Assembly (NCBI RefSeq): GCF_005771405.1
Contig: NZ_VAUA01000005.1
Span: 310,001-374,000 of the forward strand
Source: Parasedimentitalea maritima
GTDB taxonomy: Bacteria; Pseudomonadota; Alphaproteobacteria; Rhodobacterales; Rhodobacteraceae
Direction of reading: 5' to 3'
Length of the DNA: 64,000 nt
The translations under genes were made by a program, and so were the position numbers. The notes under the pieces are model-generated. The model was not told the origin of the DNA. It saw only the letters and a program-made list of their open reading frames with translations, and did no database searches. This document shows positions 1 to 9,722 of the stretch, piece by piece. Numbering within the stretch: position 1 is the first letter of the stretch; each line of letters opens with the position of its first letter.

Positions 1-1
1 G

Positions 2-616
2 AACCAGATACGGTTCCGCACGGGTCAGGCCGTCCTCAGTGACGATGAGCTGAATTTGCTTCACGCCCAGTCCCCATTGGTCGACGGGCCTGCGGTCATT
101 CAGGATGGCCTCGGCTTTTCAGTTGATTTGCAGCTGCCCGGCAGTGATCTGGTTGGATATCGCGCCAAGCCCCACACTGGGGTGATTGATCTGGAACGCA
201 TTGGCGAATACGACGCCCATGATTATTGGGAAGAAGTCCGCACCACCCAAGGCCGTATCATTCTAGATCCCGGTGCATTTTACATCCTGGTCAGCCGCGA
301 AGCTGTCCATATTCCACCAGAATACGCCGCTGAAATGGCACCGTACCTCGCCATGGTGGGGGAGTTCAGAGTTCACTATGCTGGCTTCTTTGATCCCGGA
401 TTTGGCCATGATGCAGCTGGTGGGGCCGGATCGCGCGGCGTGCTGGAAGTGCGTTGCCACGAGGCTCCGTTTGTTTTGGAACATGGTCAGGTTGTCGGGC
501 GGCTTGTGTATGAGAAAATGGCGCAGGTGCCGGAACAACTCTATGGCTCCGGCATTGCGTCGAACTATCAGGGCCAGGGTCTAAAACTATCCAAGCACTT
601 CAAAACAAAAGTATAA
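2..616 (+). CDS. dcd: 2'-deoxycytidine 5'-triphosphate deaminase, 3' part
   Basis: This is the C-terminal part of a dCTP deaminase, which makes dUTP for thymidylate synthesis in the cytosol. The frame is open from base 2, so the gene starts outside the window; an internal TTG at 56 is not the start. The visible 204 residues match the large, duplicated alphaproteobacterial form. The stretch RIILDPGAFYILVSREAV followed by IPPEYAAEMAPY is typical of the deaminase/dUTPase fold, and GSRGVLEVRCHEAPFVLEHGQ is the second core strand region. It ends in KHFKTKV. It is convergent with the Lrp-type regulator, 8 bases away. The assignment rests on family resemblance; the N-terminal part cannot be checked here. 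Confidence 0.85.
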   Translation, partial: NQIRFRTGQAVLSDDELNLLHAQSPLVDGPAVIQDGLGFSVDLQLPGSDLVGYRAKPHTGVIDLERIGEYDAHDYWEEVRTTQGRIILDPGAFYILVSREAVHIPPEYAAEMAPYLAMVGEFRVHYAGFFDPGFGHDAAGGAGSRGVLEVRCHEAPFVLEHGQVVGRLVYEKMAQVPEQLYGSGIASNYQGQGLKLSKHFKTKV

Positions 617-624
617 AGCTAACC

Positions 625-1149
625 TCACCTGATCCCTGCCAAGTCTTCCAGGTCGGTTGAAACCTCGGCCTGCACGGCGCGTTCCAAATGTGTCGACAGG
701 GTTAGATATGTGCGGGTCCCACGCACGCCCTTGGTATCATAGAGTTGCGACAACAGCCCCTCTAGCGCTAGTGGCGAGGCAACACGAACCTTGAGGATTA
801 GACAGGTGTCCCCTGTGGCAGAGTGGATCTCCTCCACCTCCGGCCAGTCGCCTAGCGCCATCATTGCGCTGGTCTTGCCCCACCCCACAGTGTCCACATG
901 AATGAAGGCAAGCAATGGCTTACCAACGGCCGGTCCATCCAATTGGGCTACGGTTGCTTTGATCGCGCCTGAGGCGCGCAACCGTTTAACCCGTTCGTGC
1001 ACCGCGGGTGGAGACAGGCCAACCACCTGGCTAATTGCGGCATAGGCTTGGGTGGCGTCGCGGCTTAACTCACCTAATATTCTTCTGTCCAGATCGTCCA
1101 ATTCCCGTGCAGCACGGGGTTTCCTCTGAATGCTATCTGTTTTTGCCAT
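625..1149 (-). CDS. Lrp/AsnC family transcriptional regulator
   Basis: A 174-residue regulator of the Lrp/AsnC family. Residues 15-75 form the N-terminal winged helix-turn-helix (LDDLDRRILGELSRDAT, then LSPPAVHERVKRLRASGAI); the rest is the RAM/effector domain with the GDTCLILKVRV strand. Members bind DNA as octamers and respond to amino acids. I chose the ATG at 1149 over the GTG at 1152 because AAGG lies 8 bases upstream of it. It is divergent from the MFS transporter, 78 bases apart, so it probably controls that transporter and itself. The effector is unknown. An amino-acid or drug signal is inferred from the context only. Confidence 0.88.
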   Translation of the reverse strand: MAKTDSIQRKPRAARELDDLDRRILGELSRDATQAYAAISQVVGLSPPAVHERVKRLRASGAIKATVAQLDGPAVGKPLLAFIHVDTVGWGKTSAMMALGDWPEVEEIHSATGDTCLILKVRVASPLALEGLLSQLYDTKGVRGTRTYLTLSTHLERAVQAEVSTDLEDLAGIR

Positions 1150-1227
1150 CACGGGTACCTTCTATGCTTCACAGAACCAAATTCCGTGAATAGAGGTTAC
1201 CTCTGAACAATCTTCGAGGGCAAGATC

Positions 1228-2388
1228 ATGGTGGCATCGATTCTCATTTTGCTAAGCGCCATTGGGGTGATTGGGGCAAATTCACTGTTGCTGTCGCCTC
1301 TGGTCACAGCCGTTGGTGCTGACCTGCAAGTCAGCGCTGCACAGGTGATGCAGGCCGCCAGTGCGTATGGGTTGGGTGTGGCCCTTGCTGCCATGTTACT
1401 GGCCCCCCTGGGGGATCGGTTTGGCGCCGGCCGCCTGTTGCGGGTTACCCTGGTGTTTCTGGTCGTCGGTTTGGCCGCCAGCGCCCTTGCGCCTACTCTT
1501 TATGCCTTGATTGCCGCGCAGACCCTATGCGGGCTGGCCGCTGGGGCCGCTTTGCCATCTATCTACACGCTGGCCGTGACCATTGCGCCCAAAGGGCGTG
1601 AGTCGCAGACTTTGGGAGCTGTTTTGACGGGTTGGACCGTTTCCTTGGTGTTGGGTGTCAGCCTTGGCGCCTGGATCACTGACCACTTCGGCTGGCGGGC
1701 AGTCTATACCGCGTTATCCATTGGGACTGCCTTGCTTTGGCTCTTCAGTACCCGCCTTCGCAATCTGGGAAGCTCGGGCGACCGTACGACGTCGCCACTG
1801 ACTGCACTCAAGGTCCCCGGAATTAAGCGCGGCCTGCTGGCTACCGTGTTGTTGATGCTCAGTTTTTACATCACATACTTCTTCATTGGCGCCCATGTCA
1901 CTGTTGATTTGGGCTTAAGCACGACAAAAGCTGGGTTGGTTCCGCTTTTCTATGGGATTGGTTTTGGACTGGCTGTGTTGGCAGACCCTATCTTGGATAG
2001 AATCGGGTTGGAACGCGCCACTGCGCCGGTGTTTCTGGCTATCACCCTGACGTATGTATGCATGATCGCACTGTCTGGTACCTTTTATGGGCTTCTGATG
2101 GTGGCCGCGCTTTGGGGCATCTTTCAGCACCTTGGCTTAAACTTGCTGGTGGCAAGACTGACGGCCTTAGATCCGTCACAACGCGGCGCCATCATGGGGC
2201 TGTATAGCACGGCAACATATCTGTGCATCTTTGCTGTGCCTGCGCTTGGCGGGCTGGCCTATGCAAACTGGGGTTTGGCTGGTTGTTTGGCAGTGTCAGC
2301 GTTTTTGTGCCTGATCGAGATGTTCGAAGCCAAAGGGCTACGTCGACCTACTGCCATGGCCCACGTCGCGCCAGACGCATCTGTTTAG
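1228..2388 (+). CDS. MFS transporter (DHA1-like efflux permease)
   Basis: A 386-residue inner-membrane protein with about 12 hydrophobic segments. Residues 62-71 (GDRFGAGRLL) are the family's motif A between helices 2 and 3. Residues 104-160 contain the glycine-rich helices typical of motif C-type proton-drug antiporters. The ATG at 1228 has GAGGG seven bases upstream. Length and motifs fit the DHA1 group, which exports drugs or amino-acid-like compounds in exchange for protons. It is divergent from the Lrp-type gene, its likely regulator. The substrate cannot be read from the sequence. Its 3' end overlaps the small gene on the other strand by about 40 bases. Confidence 0.85.
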   Translation: MVASILILLSAIGVIGANSLLLSPLVTAVGADLQVSAAQVMQAASAYGLGVALAAMLLAPLGDRFGAGRLLRVTLVFLVVGLAASALAPTLYALIAAQTLCGLAAGAALPSIYTLAVTIAPKGRESQTLGAVLTGWTVSLVLGVSLGAWITDHFGWRAVYTALSIGTALLWLFSTRLRNLGSSGDRTTSPLTALKVPGIKRGLLATVLLMLSFYITYFFIGAHVTVDLGLSTTKAGLVPLFYGIGFGLAVLADPILDRIGLERATAPVFLAITLTYVCMIALSGTFYGLLMVAALWGIFQHLGLNLLVARLTALDPSQRGAIMGLYSTATYLCIFAVPALGGLAYANWGLAGCLAVSAFLCLIEMFEAKGLRRPTAMAHVAPDASV

Positions 2389-2557
2389 CCCGGCGTTTGA
2401 CATCGCCGTTCAAATCTGGCGCATCTTTGGTCTGGTCATTGTGACGGCCTGTGGTGCGCCGTTTTGAAACTGCGTTGATACCCGCCCTAATTCCAGAGTT
2501 CACACCGCGCCGCATCAACTGCCGCACAATCATGTTGATCAAACTGTTCATATTCAT
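2348..2557 (-). CDS. Small basic conserved protein of unknown function
   Basis: A 69-residue, strongly basic protein: a short hydrophobic start (MNMNSLINMIVRQLMRRGVN) followed by an Arg/Lys-rich tail. I recall similar small proteins in other Rhodobacterales at comparable places, but I cannot name a family. The ribosome site AAGGGG lies 7 bases upstream of the ATG (caaggggtgccagcATG on the minus strand). The end overlaps the MFS gene antisense by about 40 bases. It could be membrane-peripheral through the N-terminal amphipathic stretch. It is not certain that it is translated. Confidence 0.55.
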   Translation of the reverse strand: MNMNSLINMIVRQLMRRGVNSGIRAGINAVSKRRTTGRHNDQTKDAPDLNGDVKRRAKQMRLARRGPWQ

Positions 2558-2633
2558 GCTGGCACCCCCTTGAGATCAGTGCCAGAAATATCAGTCGATT
2601 AAGTTGATTTCGAGGCGAAGACAGATGCCAATG

Positions 2634-3290
2634 TCACTCTTCGAACAATTCGGTTTGGGCATCGTCATCTTCAACATCCAAATCGCCTAGCGCCATTGCA
2701 CCCGGCGGCGGCCGGTTTTCCAGCAAGCCAGCTGCGCGCAATTCTTTCAACCCAGGCAGATCACGGGCACTTTCCAAGCCAAAATGGTCCAGAAACTGTG
2801 GTGTAACCACAAAAGTTACCGGGCGGCCCGGTGTCATTTTACGTCGCCCAAGACGAATCCACTCCATTTCGAGAAGTTGATCGATCGTACCGCGCGATAC
2901 AGACACGCCTCGAATTTCTTCGATTTCCGCCCGTGTCACCGGTTGATGATACGCAATGATCGCCAGCGTTTCGATTGCTGCCCTGCTCAGCTTGCGCGTC
3001 TCAACGGTTTCTTTTTGCATCAGAAAACCAAGATCTGGTGCCGTTCGCATCGCCCAGGTATCGCCAATGCGAACCACATGCACACCACGGCCTTCGTATT
3101 TCTTGCGCAAATGCGCCAATGCCTCGCCCGGATTACAGCCGTGCGGCATCCGTGCTTCGAGATCTCGCAGGGTGACTGGCGCAGCACTGGCAAACAACAC
3201 AGCCTCAACCATGCGTTCCTGTTCAGCCATCAAGGGTGCGTCAAACAGGCTTTCGTTTTCACCTTCAGGAGCTGCGCTATGGTCTTCCAT
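2634..3290 (-). CDS. scpB: Segregation and condensation protein B
   Basis: ScpB (218 residues) is the kleisin-associated subunit of the SMC-ScpAB condensin and binds ScpA as a dimer. Residues 24-180 form two winged-helix domains: MVEAVLFASAAPVTLRDLE opens the first, and SRAAIETLAIIAYHQPVTRA plus RGVSVSRGTIDQLLEM are the family signature of the second. A long acidic C-terminal tail ends in DDDAQTELFEE. The ATG at 3290 overlaps the scpA stop as TGATG, so translation is coupled; the TTG one codon earlier is less likely. It is the last gene of the dgt-argS-SPOR-nagZ-scpA-scpB run. Confidence 0.93.
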   Translation of the reverse strand: MEDHSAAPEGENESLFDAPLMAEQERMVEAVLFASAAPVTLRDLEARMPHGCNPGEALAHLRKKYEGRGVHVVRIGDTWAMRTAPDLGFLMQKETVETRKLSRAAIETLAIIAYHQPVTRAEIEEIRGVSVSRGTIDQLLEMEWIRLGRRKMTPGRPVTFVVTPQFLDHFGLESARDLPGLKELRAAGLLENRPPPGAMALGDLDVEDDDAQTELFEE

Positions 3291-4081
3291 CAATTTTCCT
3301 TGTCGCAGCTGCGCAGTTGAATTGGGGCGTAGGTCTCGCTTTGTCGTAGCTGCACCTTGCCCTCTTTTACCAGCTGTAGCGATGCGGCAAAAGTTGCTGC
3401 TGTGGCGGAGCGGCGTTTGACTGGATCACTGTGCCAACCGTCAGGCAGATAGCTCAGCATATCCGTCCAACTGCCAGTAAACCCGATCAGCTTGCGCATG
3501 CGCTCCAGTGCTTCTTCCATGGTAAAGACTGATTCTCGGTCCAGTACAAACGGACGAAAATCATCACGGGTACGGATACGGGCATAGCCCTGCATCAGAT
3601 CCAGCAAAGTGGCATTGTAGGTTACGGTCTTAATCCGGGTGATGTCCTCGCACTGGCCACGCGCAAAGAAGTCACGGCCCAGCTGATCCTGCGCCATCAA
3701 TTGGGCTGCAGAATCGCGCATGGCCTGAAGTCGTTCGAGTTGAAAAGCAAGATGGGCCGCGAGTTCTTCACCACTTGGTCCGTCTTCCCCTGGTTCAGGC
3801 GGCAACAAAAGACGTGATTTCAAAAACGCCAACCAAGCGGCCATCACCAAATAGTCGGCGGCCAGTTCAATCCGCAACACCTTGGCACGTTCGACAAAGT
3901 TCAAGTACTGCCGCGCCAATTCCAGCACCGAGATCCGGCGAAGGTCTACTTTTTGACTACGGGACAGGCTCAGCAAGACATCGAGCGGGCCTTCAAACCC
4001 GTCAACATCCACGATCAGCGCTTCAGCCGCCAACCTTTCGGCAACCGATTGAGCCGTCTCCTGAAATAGATCGTTAGCCAT
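3290..4081 (-). CDS. scpA: Segregation and condensation protein A (kleisin)
   Basis: ScpA (263 residues) bridges the SMC heads in the chromosome-condensing complex. Residues 18-45 (VDVDGFEGPLDVLLSLSRSQ, then DLRRISVLELARQYL) are the characteristic N-terminal ScpA motif. The C-terminal part ends in a winged helix that would bind the SMC cap. An in-frame extension to 4162 exists, but the ATG at 4081 starts MANDLFQE, as is usual in this group, and overlaps the end of nagZ by 8 bases, so the shorter start is taken. It is followed by scpB with a TGATG overlap. Confidence 0.93.
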   Translation of the reverse strand: MANDLFQETAQSVAERLAAEALIVDVDGFEGPLDVLLSLSRSQKVDLRRISVLELARQYLNFVERAKVLRIELAADYLVMAAWLAFLKSRLLLPPEPGEDGPSGEELAAHLAFQLERLQAMRDSAAQLMAQDQLGRDFFARGQCEDITRIKTVTYNATLLDLMQGYARIRTRDDFRPFVLDRESVFTMEEALERMRKLIGFTGSWTDMLSYLPDGWHSDPVKRRSATAATFAASLQLVKEGKVQLRQSETYAPIQLRSCDKEN

Positions 4082-5084
4082 ACACCAATCCGCCCATAAG
4101 GGCAGATAGTTCCGCTTCGACAGCATCGATGTCAAGTTCATCGGGTGTTCGACGGGCTGCAAGGGCCCGTTCAGCCCGAATTTGGGCCTTGTCAGTCATT
4201 TCACCCGCTGAAGCGGCAACCGCTGCACGGTCCGCCAAAGGCGCGTTGCAATACAGCGCAACGTCACAGCCCGCATCCAAAGACGCACGCGCCAGATCAG
4301 CAGGTGCCCCCTGCAGGGCCTTCATCGAGATATCGTCGGTCATGATCAGCCCGTCAAAACCGATCTGGGCGCGGATGAGTTGCATCATGACAGGAGACAA
4401 GGTGGCTGGCACGCTGTCGATTGCATCATAAACCAGATGTGCGGTCATCCCCATCGGCAAATCGTTCAGGCTGCGGAACGCGGCAAAATCAGTGCTGTCC
4501 AGAATGCCTGGATCCGTGCTGACATGCGGCAAGTCATGATGGCTATCTGCTGTGGCCCGGCCATGTCCCGGCAAGTGTTTCACCACCGGCAGCACACCAC
4601 CATCCAGCAAGCCCTGCGCGGCTGCGCGCCCCAACTCAGCAACAGTTTCAGCATCACTGGCGTAGCAGCGATTTTTCAAAAACGCATGTGTTTCACTGCC
4701 TGCAATGTCTACCATCGGCGCACAGTTGCTGTCGATTCCAAGTGCAAACAGTTCCTGCGCAATCAAACGATAGCGCAGATACATCGCTCGGGTCGTATTT
4801 TCAGGCAAAAGAACACGTTCTACATGTTCCAGCGGCGGCATCCATTGCCGGGCCAGAGGGGGGCGCAAGCGTTGAACACGGCCACCTTCCTGGTCAATTG
4901 TAATTGGACAGTTGCGCCCCACCGCATTGCGGAAATCGTCACACAAGGCCCTGACTTGGTCAGCCGTATTAATATTGCGGGCAAACAAAATAAAGCCAAA
5001 AGGATTCGTATCGCGAAACAGAGCTACCTCTTCGGCGGTCAATCGCAGCCCTTCGGCATCCAAAATGGTGGCACCAAACCGCAT
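4074..5084 (-). CDS. nagZ: Beta-N-acetylhexosaminidase, glycoside hydrolase family 3
   Basis: NagZ (336 residues) removes terminal GlcNAc from anhydroMurNAc peptides during cytosolic peptidoglycan recycling. The family hallmarks are visible: the IDQEGGRVQRL loop near residue 84, KHLPGHGRATADSHHDLP (the mobile His/Asp catalytic loop near 168-185), and IMTDDISMKAL near 247, where the first Asp is the usual nucleophile. There is no signal peptide. It starts on the stop codon of the SPOR gene (TGATG). The linkage to a SPOR-domain protein and ScpAB is a conserved arrangement in this order and joins cell-wall turnover with division. Confidence 0.93.
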   Translation of the reverse strand: MRFGATILDAEGLRLTAEEVALFRDTNPFGFILFARNINTADQVRALCDDFRNAVGRNCPITIDQEGGRVQRLRPPLARQWMPPLEHVERVLLPENTTRAMYLRYRLIAQELFALGIDSNCAPMVDIAGSETHAFLKNRCYASDAETVAELGRAAAQGLLDGGVLPVVKHLPGHGRATADSHHDLPHVSTDPGILDSTDFAAFRSLNDLPMGMTAHLVYDAIDSVPATLSPVMMQLIRAQIGFDGLIMTDDISMKALQGAPADLARASLDAGCDVALYCNAPLADRAAVAASAGEMTDKAQIRAERALAARRTPDELDIDAVEAELSALMGGLVYG

Positions 5085-6190
5085 CAGCGTGTGGTCACTG
5101 GGATGCAGTCCGCCTTGCCCGCAACCAAGGTTGCGCAGAACCGGCGGGCATCCGACAGATCATCAAAGCCCATCGCGCGCAACCGATAGAAGGTGCGGCC
5201 ACCACTTTCGGCCTTTTGGATCACCCGGCTTTTACCTTCAAAGTAATCGCCAAACTGGCCAAAAATACGTTCCCATTCAGCCCGCGCCACAGCTGCACTT
5301 TCATAGGCACCAAGCTGTGCCAATCGAGTCCCCGCAGCCAGGCTTGTAGCCTCGACTTCCAAAGCGGAACGACCCTGTATTGGCGTACCACTGCCTTGCG
5401 AGAGCGATGCACGCGCAGGGCGCACCAAAGGACGTAAGGACACTTTAACACCGGGGGCATTCAAAACTGCTGGTGACGGGGCAAGAGGCGTAATTGCGGC
5501 AGTTTCCACTGGCTGCAAAGGTGTGGGTTGGACAATTACCGGCGCTGCAACCGAGGCCAGTGTAGCCACTGACTCACCCAGCGGGGTCACGCCTTCGGTC
5601 AGTTCAGCCACCAAGGCATCAATTTCTCCATTCTGGAAGGCTGTTACCGCAGCCTCAGAAATTGGCTCCTCTTGAAGTGGTGCTGGAATTGGAGCCACCG
5701 TAACAGTCACATCGGAAACGGGTACATCGTCTTCGGTCAGATTCATCGAAGCCGGAGCCAGCGTCAAACGGTCAGCAGGGTCTGCCGCTGTACCATGGGC
5801 AGCAACTGCGTTCACAGCCAGGCCCTGATTGTCCGCAGATCGACCACCTGGATTGTCTGGTTGTATTCGCATTGGCCCTTCGAGCGAACGCACAACGGGC
5901 ACTCCGCTGACGTCACGCGCCACCAGTTTGTAGCCCCAAACGCCGATGCCAACGATTAGTGCCAGCGACGCAACAGCGCCCAGCAGCCCCACCGCCTTGG
6001 CAACGCCGCCGCTCTCGGCTGCGGGAGACCCGTGGTTCATGGCATGATGATGATCCGCATGGCCATAGGCCTGCGGATCATCATTGTGATATTGTGGTTG
6101 GTAGCGATTTCCATTGTTCGCCGCCCTGGAAAGGGATGCGCCAACTAAAGAATAAGCCTGGCTATCGCCAGCTTGCGCGTTTAACGCCAT
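5084..6190 (-). CDS. SPOR-domain membrane protein
   Basis: A 368-residue bitopic protein. The cytoplasmic N-terminus is His/Asn-rich (about residues 30-55). One transmembrane helix lies at about 65-85 (AVGLLGAVASLALIVGIGVW). A long Pro/Ala/Val-rich periplasmic linker follows, and residues 285-368 form a SPOR domain (RLAQLGAYESAAVARAEWER to GGRTFYRLRAMGFDDLSDAR). SPOR domains bind peptidoglycan stripped of stem peptides at the septum. This agrees with the neighbours nagZ and scpAB. It lies 84 bases downstream of argS and overlaps nagZ by one base. FtsN-like in layout, but not provably FtsN. Confidence 0.88.
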   Translation of the reverse strand: MALNAQAGDSQAYSLVGASLSRAANNGNRYQPQYHNDDPQAYGHADHHHAMNHGSPAAESGGVAKAVGLLGAVASLALIVGIGVWGYKLVARDVSGVPVVRSLEGPMRIQPDNPGGRSADNQGLAVNAVAAHGTAADPADRLTLAPASMNLTEDDVPVSDVTVTVAPIPAPLQEEPISEAAVTAFQNGEIDALVAELTEGVTPLGESVATLASVAAPVIVQPTPLQPVETAAITPLAPSPAVLNAPGVKVSLRPLVRPARASLSQGSGTPIQGRSALEVEATSLAAGTRLAQLGAYESAAVARAEWERIFGQFGDYFEGKSRVIQKAESGGRTFYRLRAMGFDDLSDARRFCATLVAGKADCIPVTTR

Positions 6191-6274
6191 GTCCGCCTCA
6201 CTGCCCGTTTGATGCGACGATGCGCATGTCAGGGTCTATTGATCTGCCTCAGACCAGCGTTTCGGGCGATTTTG

Positions 6275-8020
6275 TTACCGCATCTCCTGCGCTGGATTCA
6301 CCCCTAGAATACCCAAACCGGCAGAAATAACAATCGAAACGGCCCGAGCCAGCGCCAATTTTGCATGTGTTGCCGATTGGCTGCTTGTGTTAACAAATCG
6401 TAAATCGTCATTGGATTTGCCGAGATGGTACAATCCGTGCAGATCTGAAGCCAGATCATAGAGGTAGAACGCGACCCGGTGTGGTTCATGTGTCCGGGCA
6501 GCAATGTCCACCAATCGCGGCCATTCAGCCAGCTTTTTGGCTACAGACAATTGTGCATCATCATCCAGCAGTGACAGATCAGCCGCACCAAGGGTCGCAT
6601 CATCCGTAGCGATTCCGGCCTCACCCGCCTTGCGTAGCGTTGAGCAAATTCGGGCATTTGCATATTGCACATAAAACACCGGATTGTCCTTGGACTGCTC
6701 CAGAACTTTGGAAAAATCAAAATCAAGCGATGCATCGTTTTTGCGGGTCAGCATCACAAAGCGGGTGACATCAGCCCCGACCAGATCCACCACATCGCGC
6801 AGGGTGACAAAGGTGCCCGCCCGTTTCGACATCTTGAATTCCTGTCCATCCTTGAACAGTTTAACCAGCTGCGTCAGCTTGATGTCCAGTGGCACCCGGC
6901 CATCAGACAGGGCTGAAACCGCGGCTTTCATCCGTTTGACATAGCCACCGTGATCAGCGCCAAAGACGTCAATCAACATATCAAAGCCACGATCGACCTT
7001 GTCATAGTGATAGGCAATGTCAGGCGCGAAGTAGGTCCAGGCGCCATCAGATTTTTTGACCGGACGATCGACATCGTCGCCATGTTCGGTGGATTTGAAC
7101 AGGGTTTGTTCGCGCGGTTCCCAATCCTCAGGCTTCTTCCCCTTCGGCGGCTCCAGCACACCTTCGTAGATCAATCCCTTGTCATCCAGCTCGCCAATGG
7201 CGGCTTCGATCCGGCCGGTGCCATACAGCGATTTCTCTGAATAGAACTTGTCCATTACCACGCCCAGCGACTTCAGGTCAGCGCGGATCAGCTCCATCAT
7301 GGCATCGGTCGAGAAGGTCCGGACCTCTTGCAACCAGACATCCTCGGGCTGGTCAACATAGGCATCACCGACCTTGGCCTTCAGCGCCTTGCCGGTGTCG
7401 ATCAAATAGTCACCGGGATAAGTGCCATCGGGGAAAGCAACCTCTTGGCCGTGTGCCTCAAGATACCGCAGGTAGACAGACCGCGCCAAGACGTCGACCT
7501 GACCGCCGCCATCATTGATGTAGTATTCGCGGGTAACGTCATAACCGGCAAAGTCCAACAGGCTGGCCAGTGCATCACCAAATACGGCACCACGGGTATG
7601 ACCAACATGTAGCGGCCCAGTGGGGTTGGCCGAAACATATTCAACATTAACCTTGAGCCCCTGCCCCATTTCGGAGCGGCCGAAATCCAGACCCGCACCT
7701 AAAACCGACTTGGGAATGCCCTGCCACACCGATGCTGCAAGACGCAGGTTCAAAAAGCCGGGTCCAGCGACTTCGGCAGAGGAGACCCGATCATCAGAGG
7801 CCAGTTTGACTGCCAGAGCCTCGGCGATATCGCGTGGCTTTTTCTTGGCGGGTTTTGCCAGCACCATTGCAGCATTGGTCGCCATGTCGCCATGGGCAAC
7901 ATCACGGGGCGGTTCAACCGCTACATTTCGCAAGTCCAGACCTGCGGGCAACGTGCCGTCAGACACCATCGTGTCGAGGCTTTCAATCACAAGCGAGCGG
8001 ATATCTGTAAACAAGTTCAT
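6275..8020 (-). CDS. argS: Arginyl-tRNA synthetase
   Basis: ArgS (581 residues) charges tRNA-Arg and is a class Ia synthetase. The HIGH signature appears as HVGH within [19 protein letters not shown] at about residues 131-149. The KMSK loop is [10 protein letters not shown] at about 394-403. The C-terminal anticodon-binding all-helical DALR domain follows from about 450 and ends in [13 protein letters not shown]. The N-terminal Add-1 domain (residues 1-110) is also present. The length fits the family. It lies between dgt upstream (111 bases away) and the SPOR gene downstream. Confidence 0.96.
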   Translation of the reverse strand: MNLFTDIRSLVIESLDTMVSDGTLPAGLDLRNVAVEPPRDVAHGDMATNAAMVLAKPAKKKPRDIAEALAVKLASDDRVSSAEVAGPGFLNLRLAASVWQGIPKSVLGAGLDFGRSEMGQGLKVNVEYVSANPTGPLHVGHTRGAVFGDALASLLDFAGYDVTREYYINDGGGQVDVLARSVYLRYLEAHGQEVAFPDGTYPGDYLIDTGKALKAKVGDAYVDQPEDVWLQEVRTFSTDAMMELIRADLKSLGVVMDKFYSEKSLYGTGRIEAAIGELDDKGLIYEGVLEPPKGKKPEDWEPREQTLFKSTEHGDDVDRPVKKSDGAWTYFAPDIAYHYDKVDRGFDMLIDVFGADHGGYVKRMKAAVSALSDGRVPLDIKLTQLVKLFKDGQEFKMSKRAGTFVTLRDVVDLVGADVTRFVMLTRKNDASLDFDFSKVLEQSKDNPVFYVQYANARICSTLRKAGEAGIATDDATLGAADLSLLDDDAQLSVAKKLAEWPRLVDIAARTHEPHRVAFYLYDLASDLHGLYHLGKSNDDLRFVNTSSQSATHAKLALARAVSIVISAGLGILGVNPAQEMR

Positions 8021-8131
8021 GTCTGGTGTCCCATAGGTTCAGGACCGCGAAGTATCATGCCCAGCCCAATGGTCAATATCTTATGGTCTGATGCTGCGAA
8101 TTGGAAACAGGCACCAGATCACGACAAACCG

Positions 8132-9286
8132 CTATTTACTCACTTCCAGCCCCTTGATTAGCCTCTGGTGCTCTTGCAGGGCAAAACGGTCGGTCATGCC
8201 AGCGATGTAATCCGACACGATGCGTGCCAAAGCGGTTTCGCCATCTGCGGCTTGGATTTCAGCATGCCAGCGATCGGGCATTTGAAGTGGCTTTTGCAGA
8301 TAATAAGGAAACAGCGCCTCGACCACCTTCCCCACTTCGGTCCGTTTCACCATCACCGTGGGTGCGCGGTACATCCGGGTGAACAGAAACGCGCGGATTT
8401 CCTTCAGATCGGCCCAGACCGGTCGCGAGAACTGGACAACGGGATGATCTAAAGCCCGGACAGCTTCAACACTCTGCACCCCGGTTTTGGCCAATGCGGC
8501 ACGCGCAGTGTTGATCACATCCCCGACCATGACCCCAAACACCCGGCGCAGTGCTTCGTGGCGGCGCCTGTTGGGATCGAGACCGGAATACAACGCATCA
8601 ACTTGAGCATAACAGGGACCGATGATTGGCAACTGTTCAATATCTGCATCGGTGAACAAACCGGCCCGCAAGCCGTCATGTAGATCGTGATTGTTATAGG
8701 CAACATCATCAGCAAGGGCCGCCACCTGCGCCTCAGCACTGGCATAGGTATGTAGTTCCAGATCATGCCGCGCGTTGTAATCGGCCAGGGTATACGGCAG
8801 GTCGCCAACCACTGGGCCGTTATGTTTGGCAATTGCCTCGAGCGTTTCCCAGGTCAGATTCAACCCATCAAATTCAGCGTAGTGGCGCTCTAGCGCGGTG
8901 ACGATACGAATGGCCTGTGCGTTGTGGTCAAACCCACCATAGGGCTCCATCAGCGCATGCAGGGCGTCTTCGCCGGTATGACCAAACGGGGTATGGCCCA
9001 GATCGTGGGCCAGAGCCACGGCTTCTGTCAGTTCTTGGTTCAGCCCCAAAGCACCAGCAATTGTGCGGCCGACCTGTGCTACCTCGATCGTATGGGTTAG
9101 CCGCGTGCGGTAATTATCACCTTCGTGTTCAACAAAGACCTGTGTTTTGTGTTTCAGGCGGCGAAAGGCACTGGCATGGATGATCCGGTCACGGTCTCGT
9201 TGGAAGGGCGAGCGAAAACTACTCTCCTCTTCGGCAACCAATCGTCCACGGGTATTTTCTGGCTTTGAAGCATAAGGCGCATGCAT
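8132..9286 (-). CDS. dgt: dGTP triphosphohydrolase-like HD-domain protein
   Basis: A 384-residue member of the dGTPase-like family, which cleaves dNTPs to deoxynucleosides and triphosphate. Residues 22-40 (FRSPFQRDRDRIIHASAFRR) and LTHTIEVAQVGRTIA provide the first metal His. The HD pair is in ALAHDLGHTPFGHTGEDAL, and FDHNAQAIRIVTALERHY is the next helix. The first ATG of the long open frame (9391) would run into the divergent Fe-S gene, so the ATG at 9286 (MHAPYASKPENTRGRLVAEE) is preferred. It is transcribed toward argS. The divergent partner starts at 9376, leaving 89 bases for both promoters. Confidence 0.9.
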   Translation of the reverse strand: MHAPYASKPENTRGRLVAEEESSFRSPFQRDRDRIIHASAFRRLKHKTQVFVEHEGDNYRTRLTHTIEVAQVGRTIAGALGLNQELTEAVALAHDLGHTPFGHTGEDALHALMEPYGGFDHNAQAIRIVTALERHYAEFDGLNLTWETLEAIAKHNGPVVGDLPYTLADYNARHDLELHTYASAEAQVAALADDVAYNNHDLHDGLRAGLFTDADIEQLPIIGPCYAQVDALYSGLDPNRRRHEALRRVFGVMVGDVINTARAALAKTGVQSVEAVRALDHPVVQFSRPVWADLKEIRAFLFTRMYRAPTVMVKRTEVGKVVEALFPYYLQKPLQMPDRWHAEIQAADGETALARIVSDYIAGMTDRFALQEHQRLIKGLEVSK

Positions 9287-9375
9287 CTGTAATCTTTTCC
9301 TTTGCAAATCTTGTCGCCCGGCCTCTACCTTTCTATATATTAGACTGCGCCGCAACAGAACTTCGTGGAGATGGT

Positions 9376-9699
9376 ATGCAACTACCACCAAAAGTAACCG
9401 ATAGAGCCTTTGCCCGACTGGCCGAGATTGGCGCTGCCGTGCAGGGTCAGGCCCTGCGTATCGCGGTAGAAGGTGGTGGCTGTTCCGGGTTCCAGTACGA
9501 AATTGCGCTGGATGATGCCAAGGACGACGATCTGGTACTATCGGGTCAGGGCGAACAGGTGGTGGTTGATGCTGTGTCGCTGCCGTTTCTGGAAAATGCG
9601 GTGATCGACTTCACCGAGGAGCTAATTGGTGCCCGGTTCACCATTGAAAATCCTAATGCCAGTTCCAGCTGTGGCTGTGGGACTTCGTTCTCAATGTAA
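9376..9699 (+). CDS. HesB/IscA-type iron-sulfur cluster protein (ErpA-like)
   Basis: A 107-residue A-type carrier that binds Fe-S clusters and passes them to apoproteins. The three conserved cysteines are visible: GGGCSGFQYEIAL near residue 36, and the C-terminal pair in SSSCGCGTSFSM. The in-frame upstream extension to 9265 is rejected because the ATG at 9376 has GGAG seven bases upstream and gives the standard family start (MQLPPKVTDRAFARL). It is divergent from dgt and convergent with the gene ending at 9723. I cannot separate ErpA from IscA by sequence alone; no isc or suf genes are adjacent. Confidence 0.9.
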   Translation: MQLPPKVTDRAFARLAEIGAAVQGQALRIAVEGGGCSGFQYEIALDDAKDDDLVLSGQGEQVVVDAVSLPFLENAVIDFTEELIGARFTIENPNASSSCGCGTSFSM

Positions 9700-9722
9700 G
9701 ACACCAGACTTGTTGCCCGTTG

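Noticed and set aside
2784-3320. 178-residue plus-strand ORF over scpB
   Set aside because: It is antisense to scpB, whose motifs are unambiguous.
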